Shown piece by piece: positions 40,918 through 49,879 of a DNA stretch of 64,000 nt. The stretch covers positions 1 through 64,000 of the forward strand of contig CAZSDK010000019.1 in the NCBI GenBank assembly GCA_964605655.1. Reading direction: 5' to 3'. This DNA is from JAKLIX01 sp964605655 (GTDB lineage: Bacteria; Bacteroidota; Bacteroidia; Bacteroidales; CAIXZF01). A program made the position numbers and the translations under genes. Below the pieces are notes generated by a model. That model worked only from the letters and a program-made list of their open reading frames with translations, was not told the DNA's origin and did no database searches. Numbering within the stretch: position 1 is the first letter of the stretch; every line of letters begins with the position of its first letter.

Positions 40918-42623
40918 CAATGAAAATCACACAGGAGATGCAAGCTAAGTTCAAAATCGTAAACCCGTTCATGCTCACCTGCCTGGTGCTGACCGCATTT
41001 TCCGGCCTGGTCCGGGTTAGTGCCCAGGACCTCAGCACGGCGCTTCGTAAGACAGAGAACGAGCAATTCATCGACGCCAAAGCCATTTATGAAGCTCTCA
41101 TTATCAGGGAACCCAACAATGGCGATAACTACTACTATTTCGGCATCAATTACCTGAAATCTTATTTTACCGACTCAACCAACATCGTTTACCGCGAGGT
41201 GTCCGATAAAGCTACTGAATTGTTTCAGAAAGGGATACAGGTCGACTCGGCCAATCCTCTGAACTTTATCGGAATGGGAAAACTAGCACTGCAGTCGGGA
41301 AACATTGCACAGGCCCGCAGCTACTTTGACAAAGCGGAATCGCTGCTTCCGACGAAAAACAAAAAGGTGCCCATCGCTCCCGAAAAACATGTGGGAGTCT
41401 ATCAGAAGATCGCCGATGCCTACCTGAGGTCCCCTGCAGGAGATACAGCCGATGTTTTTCCTTACCTGCGGAAAGCTGAAAAACTGGATAAGAAAAGCCC
41501 TGAAACCTACCTCATACGCGGCGACGCTTACCTCTTTCTCATCAACGACGGCAGTAACGCCATCGTCAATTATAAAAGAGCCCAGGACCTGGACCCCACC
41601 TCAGCTAAGGCAAAACTGAGGCTCGGACAACTGTGGGTCAGGGCCAAGCGACCCATGGATGCACTGGGATACTACCAGGAAGCCATCAGCATTGACTCCA
41701 CCTTCGCTCCTGCTTACAGGGAAATGGCTGAGCTTTACCGTATTGCTTCCCAGTACGATAACGCCCAAAAGATGTACAAGAAATTCCTCGACCTCAACCA
41801 GCAGAACCTTGCTGCCAGGGTACGTTATGCCTCCTTCCTCTTTCTTAGCAAAAACTATAACGAAACCATCATACAATCGAGGGAGATACTGCAGGTCGAC
41901 CCGCTGGATTATAACTTCCTCAACCGTCTTGCCGGATATTCCTGTTATGAGACCAACCAATTTGAAGAAGGAATAACTTTCATGGAGACCTTCTTTAAAC
42001 AGACCAAACCTGATAAAATCCTGGCCTCCGATTATAGCTATTACGGGAGGATCTTGTCAAAACTGGGAAAAGATTCACTGGCCGTCATACAGTTCGAAAA
42101 AGCCATCAACATCGAGCCCGACAACGTCGAATACCTCTCTGATGAGATATCCTCCTTTAATAAGATGAAGAAGTTCAACGAGTCGGCTGCATTGCTCGAG
42201 AAGAAGATCGCCTTGCTGGACCCTCCCTCTTATACCGATTATATGAACCTGGGCAAGACTTACTATCAGGCACTGAACTGGGGGAAATCTGACACCGCTT
42301 TTATCAAAGTCATAGAGTTGAAACCTGAATATATACAGGGATATTTCTGGCGTGCCAGGGTTTACTCCAGCAAAGATCCGGAGACCAAGGAAGGCCTGGC
42401 CAAGCCTTTTTATGAGACCGTCATCGAGAAAGCCGTCGTCGATTCGGTCAAGAACTCCAAAGAACTCATCGAATCGTACCGTTATCTTGCGTATTACTAT
42501 TTTAAAAATAAGAAATGGTGTGAGTCATTGGATTACTGGCTCAAGGTAGAAGCCATCGATCCGAAGGACACTACGGTGAAGGATGCTATTAAGGACCTGA
42601 AAGCCAGGTGTCCCAGAAAATAA
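40914..42623 (+). CDS. TPR-repeat protein linked to the TonB cluster
   Basis: The 569-residue protein has a short signal-like N-terminus (NPFMLTCLVLTAFSGLVRVS) and then repeated TPR helices over nearly the whole length, for example GKLALQSGNIAQARSYFDKA, LGQLWVRAKRPMDALGYYQE and LGKTYYQALNWGKSDTAFIK. The last repeats read AYYYFKNKKWCESLDYWLKV. It is probably periplasmic or membrane-associated and acts as a scaffold. The ATG at 40914 overlaps the stop of the PstS-like gene; a second ATG lies at 40920. The exbB gene follows after its own promoter. Confidence 0.85.
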   Translation: MTMKITQEMQAKFKIVNPFMLTCLVLTAFSGLVRVSAQDLSTALRKTENEQFIDAKAIYEALIIREPNNGDNYYYFGINYLKSYFTDSTNIVYREVSDKATELFQKGIQVDSANPLNFIGMGKLALQSGNIAQARSYFDKAESLLPTKNKKVPIAPEKHVGVYQKIADAYLRSPAGDTADVFPYLRKAEKLDKKSPETYLIRGDAYLFLINDGSNAIVNYKRAQDLDPTSAKAKLRLGQLWVRAKRPMDALGYYQEAISIDSTFAPAYREMAELYRIASQYDNAQKMYKKFLDLNQQNLAARVRYASFLFLSKNYNETIIQSREILQVDPLDYNFLNRLAGYSCYETNQFEEGITFMETFFKQTKPDKILASDYSYYGRILSKLGKDSLAVIQFEKAINIEPDNVEYLSDEISSFNKMKKFNESAALLEKKIALLDPPSYTDYMNLGKTYYQALNWGKSDTAFIKVIELKPEYIQGYFWRARVYSSKDPETKEGLAKPFYETVIEKAVVDSVKNSKELIESYRYLAYYYFKNKKWCESLDYWLKVEAIDPKDTTVKDAIKDLKARCPRK

Positions 42624-42675
42624 TTACACTCGTTCTAAATAATCAGCGGGTTCCTGATAATTCGAAATTATATTC

Positions 42676-42683
42676 TATTTTTG
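42676..42683 (+). promoter_or_regulatory. -7 element of the exbB-exbD-exbD-tonB operon
   Basis: TATTTTTG, 70 bases before the exbB start, matches the -7 consensus; the sequence upstream is AT-rich without an exact TTG. Confidence 0.5.
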
Positions 42684-42752
42684 CACTTCGCTGAAATCTT
42701 TAAAACATTAATAATCAAAACATCAGAATCATTCATTTAATTGTTTACACTT

Positions 42753-43583
42753 ATGGACAAGAAACAAAAGCAAAATGATGGACAAAGCCTGGGGAACGCA
42801 ATGCGTTCATTGTTCGCCACCGGCACCATCCTGATTTCATTGATCATTGCCATTTTGATCTTCAAATTCATCATGGGTAACCCCGTGAATTTTGAAGGAG
42901 GCAACCCCGCAGGTCATCCCAAGCCCGGAAACTTCCTGGCCATGGTTTACAAAGGCGGATTCATTGTACCCATCCTGATCACCCTGATCCTGGTACTGAT
43001 CACCTTCTCCATCGAGAGATATGTGACCATCCTGAAAGCCAAGGGCAAAGGTAGGATCAATGTTTTCGTCAAGAGACTGCAGAACCTTCTGATCGGCGGA
43101 CAGATTAGCGAAGCCATCACTGCCTGTGACAAACAGAAGGGCTCGCTGGCCAATGTGATGAAAGCCGGTTTGATTAGGTACAAAGAGTTGGAAAATGATC
43201 CCAACCTGGAAAAAGATCAGAAGATCATTGCCCTGCAACAAACTTTTGAGGAGGCGACGGCCCTGGAACTTCCCATGTTGTCGAAAAACCTGGTCATTTT
43301 GTCAACCATTGCTTCCATCGCCGTGCTGTTCGGTCTTTTGGGAACGGTACTTGGTATGATCCGTGCTTTTGCCGCTCTGGCTTCTGCCGGCTCCCCCGAT
43401 GCCCTCGCCCTGGCAACCGGTATTTCTGAAGCTCTGATCAACACTGCCTTCGGTATCGGCGGTTCGACCATCGCTATCATCATGTACAACTTCTTCTCAA
43501 CCAAGATTGACCAGATGACTTACAAAATCGATGAAGCTGGTTTTAGTTTGATTCAGACTTTTAACGCTAATGTTAAAAAGTAG
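42753..43583 (+). CDS. exbB: MotA/TolQ/ExbB proton channel family protein
   Basis: The start at 42753 (MDKKQKQNDGQSLGNAMRSL) gives 276 residues; a TTG four codons earlier is in frame. It has three or four membrane helices, the ExbB cytoplasmic loop and the conserved IASIAVLFGLLGTVLGMIRA plus ALINTAFGIGGSTIAIIMYN. ExbB forms the pentameric proton channel around the ExbD dimer and powers TonB. It is the first gene of exbB-exbD-exbD-tonB. Confidence 0.95.
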   Translation: MDKKQKQNDGQSLGNAMRSLFATGTILISLIIAILIFKFIMGNPVNFEGGNPAGHPKPGNFLAMVYKGGFIVPILITLILVLITFSIERYVTILKAKGKGRINVFVKRLQNLLIGGQISEAITACDKQKGSLANVMKAGLIRYKELENDPNLEKDQKIIALQQTFEEATALELPMLSKNLVILSTIASIAVLFGLLGTVLGMIRAFAALASAGSPDALALATGISEALINTAFGIGGSTIAIIMYNFFSTKIDQMTYKIDEAGFSLIQTFNANVKK

Positions 43584-43637
43584 CCGTTCTTTCGGTAAGG
43601 AAATTGTAAACCGCCTCTTGGCTTAAAAAGCACTGCC

Positions 43638-44264
43638 ATGCCAAAAATTAAAATGCCGGTTAAATCTCCACACATAGACATGACGCCTATGGTGGACTTG
43701 TTTTCCTTACTATTGACCTTCTTCATGCTGACTACCTCTTTCCGTCCGCAGGAAGCTGCCATCATCGATACCCCCTTCTCGGTGTCAGAAAAGCAAGCTC
43801 CTGATAATGACCTTATTACGGTATTTGTTGATAAAGACAACAAGATATTCTTTAACATGGACAATGGTAAAGATACCACTACCGAATACCGTACGGATCT
43901 GCTCAAGCAAATGGCAGAGAGGTATAACGTCAAGTTTGATGCAAAAGAAATCGATAAATTCTCCAAAATGAATTCCTTCGGGATGCCGATTGCCAACATA
44001 AAAAAGTGGCTCCATGCTGACGACCCGAAGGTTAAGGAAGCACTTCAGGTTGGTATACCCACCGACTCCGCCGACAACCAGTTGGCCATGTGGGTCAGGT
44101 ATGCCCGTCTGGTGAACCCACGCGCCGAAGTAGCCATCAAAGGTGACGGCAACGCCGATTACAAGGTGGTGAAAAAGATGATGGACCTGCTCCAGGAGAA
44201 TAAGGTCAATAAGTTCAATCTGGTTACCAACCTCCAGAAGGAGGATGCCAAACTGGAAAAGTAA
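43638..44264 (+). CDS. exbD: ExbD family protein, first copy
   Basis: The 208-residue protein has the single helix motif HIDMTPMVDLFSLLLTFFML, including the proton-carrying Asp, near residues 14-33. The periplasmic part is much longer than in E. coli ExbD (about 140 residues in total) and contains an extra region of some 100 residues before the usual NPRAEVAIKGDGNADYKVVK end block. It precedes a second, different ExbD by 32 bases. Confidence 0.93.
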   Translation: MPKIKMPVKSPHIDMTPMVDLFSLLLTFFMLTTSFRPQEAAIIDTPFSVSEKQAPDNDLITVFVDKDNKIFFNMDNGKDTTTEYRTDLLKQMAERYNVKFDAKEIDKFSKMNSFGMPIANIKKWLHADDPKVKEALQVGIPTDSADNQLAMWVRYARLVNPRAEVAIKGDGNADYKVVKKMMDLLQENKVNKFNLVTNLQKEDAKLEK

Positions 44265-44296
44265 GCTCTTCAATCACAATTAATACCTGAGAAATT

Positions 44297-44938
44297 ATGG
44301 GTGAAATCATTGAAGCTGATAAAAACGAAAAGGGTGCAAAGCGAAGACCAAAAAAGCATTCAACCAACATCGACATGACCCCTATGGTCGACCTGATGTG
44401 TTTGTTGATCACTTTCTTCATGCTTACCACCGCTTTCAGTAAACCCAAAGTGATGGAAATTACCATGCCTGAAAAGACTGAAGATACGGCCAAACCGAAA
44501 GATGCGCCTAAAATCGCAGCCGACCGTACCATCAACATCCTCATTTCAGGAGATGATAGGATCTACTACTATATCGGACTGGCTAACATCAACGAACCTC
44601 CCCTGCCTGCCCTGATTAAGACTGATTACAGTGCCAACGGAATACGGAAATTCTTGTTGGAAAAGAATGAAAATGTCTTCAAACAGGTAACCGACCTTAA
44701 AGAAAAGGTGATCAAAGGAGAACTACTGATGGCTGACTCGACACTGAACCTGAAAATAAAGGAAATAAAAAAATCAGATAAGAAGTCTCCCATCATCCTG
44801 ATCAAAGCCGACGATAAAGCCAAATACCGTAACATTGTCGATATCATCGATGAAATGGCTATCTGCAACATTGCCCAGTATGCCGTGGTCGACATTGCAC
44901 CGGTTGAATTGAAAATGCTGGAAACAGCTCCGAAATAA
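44297..44938 (+). CDS. exbD: ExbD family protein, second copy
   Basis: The 213-residue protein has NIDMTPMVDLMCLLITFFML near residues 27-46, with the same Asp. The N-terminus is longer and more basic than in the first copy (AKRRPKKHS), and the periplasmic part differs. The end, PIILIKADDKAKYRNIVDII, is the usual ExbD closing domain. The two copies may form a heterodimer in the ExbB channel. It is 41 bases before tonB. Confidence 0.93.
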   Translation: MGEIIEADKNEKGAKRRPKKHSTNIDMTPMVDLMCLLITFFMLTTAFSKPKVMEITMPEKTEDTAKPKDAPKIAADRTINILISGDDRIYYYIGLANINEPPLPALIKTDYSANGIRKFLLEKNENVFKQVTDLKEKVIKGELLMADSTLNLKIKEIKKSDKKSPIILIKADDKAKYRNIVDIIDEMAICNIAQYAVVDIAPVELKMLETAPK

Positions 44939-44979
44939 TCCTGTCAGGTGTATCGTTAAACTATTAAACATCGCAACCA

Positions 44980-45762
44980 ATGGCCAAGGAAATTGAAAAA
45001 GCAGAAAGCCTGGATGAGATCGTATTCGCCAACAGGAATAAAGAATATGGAGCGTACCAGATCCGTAAATCTTACCCTAAGTTTGTGAACAGGTCTGCCA
45101 GCATCGCTATCCTGTTAATCCTCATCTCCGTGGGGGTGCCTCTCATCGCCAGCTACTACAACCAAAACCGCCTGGTGATGGAAGACAAAACGGTGGCTGC
45201 CGAAATGATGGACCTGAACAAACCACCTGAAGATGCCCCGCCCCCTCCTCCTCCTCCTCCCCCGGAAGCACTCGAACAAAAAGTAAAGTTCACTGCTCCA
45301 GTGGTTGTGGAAGATACGGTAGTGGAGACGGACGTACTCAACCAGGACGACCTGAAAAGTCAGGTTACCAACGTAGCTCTGACCGAAGACGATTTCAAGG
45401 TGGAAGAAAAGGAGGAAGTAAAAGTCATTGAAGAAGAAGACAAGACTCCTATCTTCACCGTGGTGGAAGAACAGCCTGCCTATCCGGGAGGCGACGAAGC
45501 CCGTCTGAAGTTCCTCCAGGAAAATATCGTTTATCCACAGGTGGCTAAAGAAAGCAATATCTCCGGTACCGTTTATGTTTCCTTTGTGGTCGACTCTAAA
45601 GGAAGAGTCACCGACATCAAGGTGTTGAGAGGTATCGGCGGTGGCTGTGACGAAGAAGCCATCCGCGTGATCAAGCTCATGCCCAACTGGCATGCCGGAA
45701 AACAAGCCGGTAAGCCGGTCAGGGTGCAGTTCACCATGCCTATTAAGTTCACGCTGAACTAG
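44980..45762 (+). CDS. tonB: Energy transducer TonB
   Basis: The 260-residue protein has a short N-terminal cytoplasmic part (EIVFANRNKEYGAYQIRKSY), one membrane helix (SASIAILLILISVGVPLIA), a proline run of nine near residues 88-96, an acidic linker (EKEEVKVIEEEDKTPIF) and a TonB_C domain (GGDEARLKFLQENIVYPQ, VSFVVDSKGRVTDIKVLRGI, KPVRVQFTMPIKF). It carries energy from ExbB-ExbD to outer membrane receptors. A strong terminator follows. Confidence 0.95.
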   Translation: MAKEIEKAESLDEIVFANRNKEYGAYQIRKSYPKFVNRSASIAILLILISVGVPLIASYYNQNRLVMEDKTVAAEMMDLNKPPEDAPPPPPPPPPEALEQKVKFTAPVVVEDTVVETDVLNQDDLKSQVTNVALTEDDFKVEEKEEVKVIEEEDKTPIFTVVEEQPAYPGGDEARLKFLQENIVYPQVAKESNISGTVYVSFVVDSKGRVTDIKVLRGIGGGCDEEAIRVIKLMPNWHAGKQAGKPVRVQFTMPIKFTLN

Positions 45763-45791
45763 TTCACCATTAACTTTCAATGACAATAAAC

Positions 45792-45822
45792 AAAGAGGGC
45801 GTCCAAAAGGTCGCCTTTTTTG
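45792..45822 (+). terminator. Rho-independent terminator after tonB
   Basis: AGGGCG (45796-45801) pairs with CGCCTT (45812-45817), with an inner CC/GG pair and loop AAAA, followed by a T-run. A-rich sequence on the 5' side makes it usable in both directions, so it may also end the convergent CAAX protease transcript. Confidence 0.8.
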
Positions 45823-45871
45823 TTATATAGAGCTTTTACTGATATGATTTTTGTTTCAGTTTGAGAGGTCT

Positions 45872-46810
45872 CTAACTTTCAGTATGGGGCTTTCTTCTTA
45901 GGTACCGTTGACGATAAAAGATCAGGCCCATCATTAGAACAGTGAGGCCCAGGCTGATAAACACCTCCAGCCAGGCCGGATTGGCACCTGCCTCGTTATA
46001 GTCCGTTGTAATCACTCCCCTGGTAAATAAAAAAGCCATCACCACGGCACTGAGGTTGTTTACCAGGTGACCCGCAATCGCAATCCAAAGGTTCCCTGAC
46101 CATACAAATGTATACCCAAGCATTAGGCCCAGTACCAGCCTGGGAAGAAATCCGTAAAACTGGAAATGCATGGTGCTGAACAACAGGGAGGAAATGATCA
46201 CACCCCAGTGGATATTCCTTGTCCAGTCCCTGAAAAGACGGACCAGCACACCCCTGAACAACATCTCCTCACCCAGGGCTGGCAGGACGGCGATCATCAG
46301 GATATTGACGCCAAAACCCGTCCAGCTGCCCGTGTCGAGAAAAGCCCTGGTCAGAACCTCCGCCTGGTCCTCCGATTCTTTCATCCAGGTTTCAATACTA
46401 TGGAAGAATGATGGTAGCTGCAACCTCAGATTCAGGTCGATAAGCCAGCTGATCAGAGGCATCGACACCAGGATCAGGCAGCAGCTGATCAGGAGTACCC
46501 AGCCGTCGGGCCGACGGTGAGCCAACAGGTAAGAAGCTATTTTTCCGTCTATCACATAAGCATAAAGAAGCGCAGGGAAAATGAACATCCCCAGCTGACT
46601 GATCACCTGGAAATACTTGAACAGGGGAAGAATAGCCGGATTGTCAAGGTTTTCCGCATTCAGCTGGTCAAAAAAAGAATAACCGAAAAATGGGATGCCG
46701 ACAATAAAACCCACGAAAACAGTCAGTAAGTATGTGGTGAACATGATCATGACCAGGATCAGCAACTTACTGAAAGGCGACAGGTTGATAAACAGAGGGC
46801 TCCTGTTCAT
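45872..46810 (-). CDS. CPBP family intramembrane metalloprotease (CAAX protease-like)
   Basis: The ATG at 46810 gives 312 residues (MNRSPLFINLSPFSKLLILV); the frame is open further upstream but there it runs antisense to dusB. About eight membrane helices are visible. The motifs are VLPALGEEMLFRGVLVRLF (the Glu-Glu-x-x-x-Arg site), SLLFSTMHFQFYGFLPRLVL (His) and AIAGHLVNNLSAVV (final His-x-x-x-Asn). Type II CAAX/ABI proteases in bacteria handle peptides, bacteriocin immunity or protein maturation; the target is unknown. It diverges from dusB with 67 bases between starts. Confidence 0.92.
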   Translation of the reverse strand: MNRSPLFINLSPFSKLLILVMIMFTTYLLTVFVGFIVGIPFFGYSFFDQLNAENLDNPAILPLFKYFQVISQLGMFIFPALLYAYVIDGKIASYLLAHRRPDGWVLLISCCLILVSMPLISWLIDLNLRLQLPSFFHSIETWMKESEDQAEVLTRAFLDTGSWTGFGVNILMIAVLPALGEEMLFRGVLVRLFRDWTRNIHWGVIISSLLFSTMHFQFYGFLPRLVLGLMLGYTFVWSGNLWIAIAGHLVNNLSAVVMAFLFTRGVITTDYNEAGANPAWLEVFISLGLTVLMMGLIFYRQRYLRRKPHTES

Positions 46811-46877
46811 GCGTGGAGGAATTTGCTTTATTTTGCGTGAAGATAGAAAATGTAGCCGAAGTAACGGCACAGAGAAC

Positions 46878-47876
46878 ATGATGAAAATCGGCAAGATTGT
46901 ATTTGACTCCTGGCCTGTGGTGCTGGCCCCCATGGAAGATATCACTGACCAGACCTTCCGTTTTTTCTGCAAACAACAGGGCGCCGACCTGATGTTCACC
47001 GAGTTTGTCTCCTCAGAAGGACTCATCCGTAATGCAGGGAAAAGCAGGCTGAAGATGACCTTTTCACAGGAGGAACGTCCGATGGGCATCCAGGTGTTCG
47101 GACACAATGAGGACAGTATGGAAAGGGCTACCGCGATTGCTGCTTCTTTTGAACCTGACCTGATCGACATCAACTACGGCTGTCCGGTGAAAAAAGTGGT
47201 GAATCGCGGTGCGGGAGCCGCCATGCTGAAAGATGTTCCCGGGATGGTGTCCATGACACAGACCGTTGTAAAAGCCACGACACTGCCTGTGACCGTCAAG
47301 ACCCGCCTGGGCTGGGACGGGCAGTCGAAGAACATAGTGGAGGTGACCGAGCGACTTCAGGACACCGGTATCCAGGCCCTGACCATCCATGCCCGTACCC
47401 GTTCCCAGTTATATTCCGGGAAAGCCGACTGGACCCTGATCGGCGAGGTGAAAAACAACCCGAGGATGCATATCCCTATCATTGGAAATGGCGATATCGA
47501 CAGCCCGGTTAAAGCTAAAGAGATGATCGACAGGTACGGTGTCGATGGAATCATGGTCGGAAGGGCCTGCGTGGGAAATCCCTATCTTTTCAGGCAGATC
47601 AAGGAATACCTCCACTCGGGGACCCTGCTGCCCGACCTGGACCTGGAAGCCAGGATCACCCATTGCCTTTCACACCTTGAAAAAGCAGTCGAAGTGAAAG
47701 GAGAAAGGGTGGCCGTCATCGAGATGCGTAAGTTGTACCCGGGGTATTTCAGAGGATTAACAGGTTTTAAACCTTACAAGATGGCCCTGCTGCCCCTGAC
47801 TACGTTGCAGGAGGTAAAGGACATGATGCGACATATTGCAGAACAATACGCAAAAAGAGAGTCCCCTGGTGAATAA
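46878..47876 (+). CDS. dusB: tRNA-dihydrouridine synthase (DusB type)
   Basis: The start MMKIGKIVFDSWPVVLAPME at 46878 gives 332 residues; the frame opens earlier but that is antisense to the protease gene. FMN-binding and catalytic features are LAPMEDITDQTFRFFCKQQG, LIDINYGCPVKKVVNRGAGA (catalytic Cys), TVKTRLGWDGQ, LTIHARTRSQLYSGKADW and GIMVGRACVGNPYLF. It reduces uridines in the D loop of tRNAs. The end has the helical domain PGYFRGLTGFKPYKMALLPL. Confidence 0.95.
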   Translation: MMKIGKIVFDSWPVVLAPMEDITDQTFRFFCKQQGADLMFTEFVSSEGLIRNAGKSRLKMTFSQEERPMGIQVFGHNEDSMERATAIAASFEPDLIDINYGCPVKKVVNRGAGAAMLKDVPGMVSMTQTVVKATTLPVTVKTRLGWDGQSKNIVEVTERLQDTGIQALTIHARTRSQLYSGKADWTLIGEVKNNPRMHIPIIGNGDIDSPVKAKEMIDRYGVDGIMVGRACVGNPYLFRQIKEYLHSGTLLPDLDLEARITHCLSHLEKAVEVKGERVAVIEMRKLYPGYFRGLTGFKPYKMALLPLTTLQEVKDMMRHIAEQYAKRESPGE

Positions 47877-47887
47877 TAACTCTTTGA

Positions 47888-48889
47888 TCAGAAAATCCTT
47901 TCCATCAGCCAGAACATCCCTGCACCGATCAGTCCGGAGCAGGGAATGGTGAATACCCAGGCAATGACCATATTGCCGGCCACGCCCCAACGTACTGCAT
48001 TAAGCCTTTTGGACGATCCGACCCCGAGGATGGAAGTGGAGATGACCTGGGTGGTGCTGATGGGTGCCCCGATGGAAGAAGCAATAGAGATCACCAGCGA
48101 TGCGGAACTCTGGGCTGCGAAGCCGTGTACCGGCTCCATCTTGAATATTTTGTTGCCCATGGTTTTGATGATCTTCCAGCCCCCGTTCATGGTGCCGGTC
48201 ATCATGGCAAGCGCACAGGTGATCTTTACCCAGGCAGGAACATCAATGGAAGGGATCATGTGAAACAGAAACAAGGCTAAGGTGATGATGCCCATGGTTT
48301 TCTGTGCGTCGTTACTGCCATGGCTCAGGGCCATCAAACCTCCGGTGATGGCTGTAAGCCTGCGGAACATCGTGTTCATGATCTTGGGTTTTAACCTGTA
48401 GGTGATCCAGGCGATTAAAAGCATGATCATATAGCCACCGATAAAGCCAAAAACCGGTGACAGGAAAAGAGGTAATATCACCTTGTGAAGGATGGAAGCG
48501 TAATGGAGCGTACTCCATCCTTTATAGGCTATTGCCGCACCCATCAGACCACCGATAAGGGCATGAGAGGAGGAAGAAGGCAGCCCCAGGTACCAGGTAA
48601 ACAGGTTCCAGACAATGGCGGCAAGCAGGGCAGCCAGGATCAGGGTCTGGCAGCCGGCAATCATTTCGGTGTTCACAATGCCTTTCCCGATGGTGGCAGC
48701 CACATGGGTCCCGATAAATGCCCCGACAAGGTTGAGGATAGCAGCCATGATGACTGCCTGGGCAGGCGTCATCACCTTGGTGGAGACCACCGTGGCAATG
48801 GCATTGGCACTGTCGTGAACCCCGTTGGTGAAATCAAAGACCAGGGCAATGATGATGATGATAATGAGAAGAATAGGTATGTTAGGCAT
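47888..48889 (-). CDS. pit: Inorganic phosphate transporter, PiT family
   Basis: The 333-residue protein has about ten membrane helices and the two inverted PiT signatures: DFTNGVHDSANAIATVVSTK near residues 19-38 and GGLMALSHGSNDAQKTMGII in the second half. It imports phosphate with protons or sodium. The gene's start overlaps the end of the DUF47 gene by eight bases, so the two are coupled. The loop LGLPSSSSHALIGGLMGAAI also fits. Confidence 0.95.
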   Translation of the reverse strand: MPNIPILLIIIIIIALVFDFTNGVHDSANAIATVVSTKVMTPAQAVIMAAILNLVGAFIGTHVAATIGKGIVNTEMIAGCQTLILAALLAAIVWNLFTWYLGLPSSSSHALIGGLMGAAIAYKGWSTLHYASILHKVILPLFLSPVFGFIGGYMIMLLIAWITYRLKPKIMNTMFRRLTAITGGLMALSHGSNDAQKTMGIITLALFLFHMIPSIDVPAWVKITCALAMMTGTMNGGWKIIKTMGNKIFKMEPVHGFAAQSSASLVISIASSIGAPISTTQVISTSILGVGSSKRLNAVRWGVAGNMVIAWVFTIPCSGLIGAGMFWLMERIF

Positions 48890-49511
48890 TTTTCAGAGAG
48901 ATTCCTTCAAGAGTGTTAGCAAGTATTTCTGTATTGGCGAGAGCTTCCTCGATCTTATCATAGACCTGCGACCATTTGAGCAACTCCATCAGATCCTGGC
49001 CGGGGTGATGACCATCCTCAAAGATCTCTCCCATACACACTAAAAGAAGGATATCCGCTTCCCTCTTCGTTTCAAGGATGGTTTGTATTTGATTCTGCAC
49101 ATCACGTCGTGAATGAAGTTTCTCAATGATGGCAGGGGTCTCGGCTATCATCAGCTTTAGTTTGTGGATGAGCTCCCGGGCTCCCGGTTTGATTTGGGTG
49201 AAACGGTATAAGCCGACCCTGGTGGAAATATAGCGAAGGGCATTCAGCACATTTTCCTGGGCGAAGTTGATGCCGTGGATGTCCTCCCGGTCGATGGGTG
49301 TGATAAAGGTGATGGAAAGCTGGCGCGTGATTTCCCGGGCGATCTCATTGCCTGCCAGTTCATCCTTTACGATGATATTGCCTTTTTCCCCAATATCATT
49401 ATAATCGAGAAAGATCTGGTCTAGTTTCTCAGAGCTGTTGACCAACAAGGCATTCTGTCTTTTGAATAATTCAAAAAACTTGGCTGCTTTGGGGAAGAAG
49501 CTGAGAGACAT
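48882..49511 (-). CDS. DUF47 family protein (PhoU-like, regulates PiT)
   Basis: The 209-residue helical protein is of the DUF47/TIGR00153 family (KFFELFKRQNALLVNSSEKL, ITPIDREDIHGINFAQENVL, ISLKNA end). Members resemble PhoU and are usually encoded next to pit genes, apparently controlling phosphate uptake. That arrangement is seen here, with an eight-base overlap. A good promoter lies upstream at 49528-49556. Confidence 0.93.
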   Translation of the reverse strand: MSLSFFPKAAKFFELFKRQNALLVNSSEKLDQIFLDYNDIGEKGNIIVKDELAGNEIAREITRQLSITFITPIDREDIHGINFAQENVLNALRYISTRVGLYRFTQIKPGARELIHKLKLMIAETPAIIEKLHSRRDVQNQIQTILETKREADILLLVCMGEIFEDGHHPGQDLMELLKWSQVYDKIEEALANTEILANTLEGISLKNA

Positions 49512-49527
49512 GGAGGCAGATTTTCCT

Positions 49528-49556
49528 CAAAGGTAACATTTATGGGAAAGGGCCAA
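49528..49556 (-). promoter_or_regulatory. Promoter of the DUF47-pit operon
   Basis: On the minus strand TTG (49556-49554) and TACCTTTG (49535-49528) are 18 bases apart, 17 bases before the DUF47 start. Confidence 0.6.
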
Positions 49557-49585
49557 GCGGAAAGGGAAAAATGAGCAGTTTAAGA

Positions 49586-49693
49586 CGGGATGGCGGGATG
49601 CGGGATGATTGCACATGAGTACGTTTGCACGTGAGTATATTGGCACGTTAATGTGCACATGTGCACCTGTTCAAACGTTCAAACATTCAAACG
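49586..49693. repeat. Mosaic of short tandem words upstream of tRNA-Arg's 3' end
   Basis: Three different small repeat families follow one another: GGGATG with spacing 8 and 7 (49587-49607); TTGCACATGAGTACG and TTGCACGTGAGTATA (49609-49639, period 16); and three exact or near-exact 8-mers, TTCAAACG, TTCAAACA, TTCAAACG (49670-49693). Between them GTGCACATGTGCAC is a perfect palindrome (49653-49666). No gene is seen here. Confidence 0.8.
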
Positions 49694-49705
49694 TTTTCTG
49701 GTTCG

Positions 49706-49777
49706 TAGCTCCACCAAGAATCGAACTTGGATTTGATGTTTAGGAAACATCTGTTCTATCCATTGAACTATGGAGCC
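49706..49777 (-). tRNA. tRNA-Arg (CCT)
   Basis: The 72-base minus-strand sequence folds as a cloverleaf: acceptor GGCTCCA/TGGAGCT with one G-U pair, D arm GTTCAATGGATAGAAC, anticodon stem GATGT/ACATC with loop TTCCTAA (anticodon CCT), T arm CCAAG/CTTGG with TTCGATT, discriminator A. CCA is not encoded. Confidence 0.95.
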
Positions 49778-49879
49778 GAATTGGTGTGAGTCTGAGTATC
49801 GTGCAAGGAGAATGAGGGGTGCAAAGGTAATAAAACTGGATCATTCTCCCGCATTCATTTGCTTCAAGAGTGTTTTTTT

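Noticed and set aside
45872..47173. A 433-residue version of the CAAX protease
   Set aside because: The extra 121 codons are antisense to dusB and have no protein-like content; the ATG at 46810 gives a normal protein.
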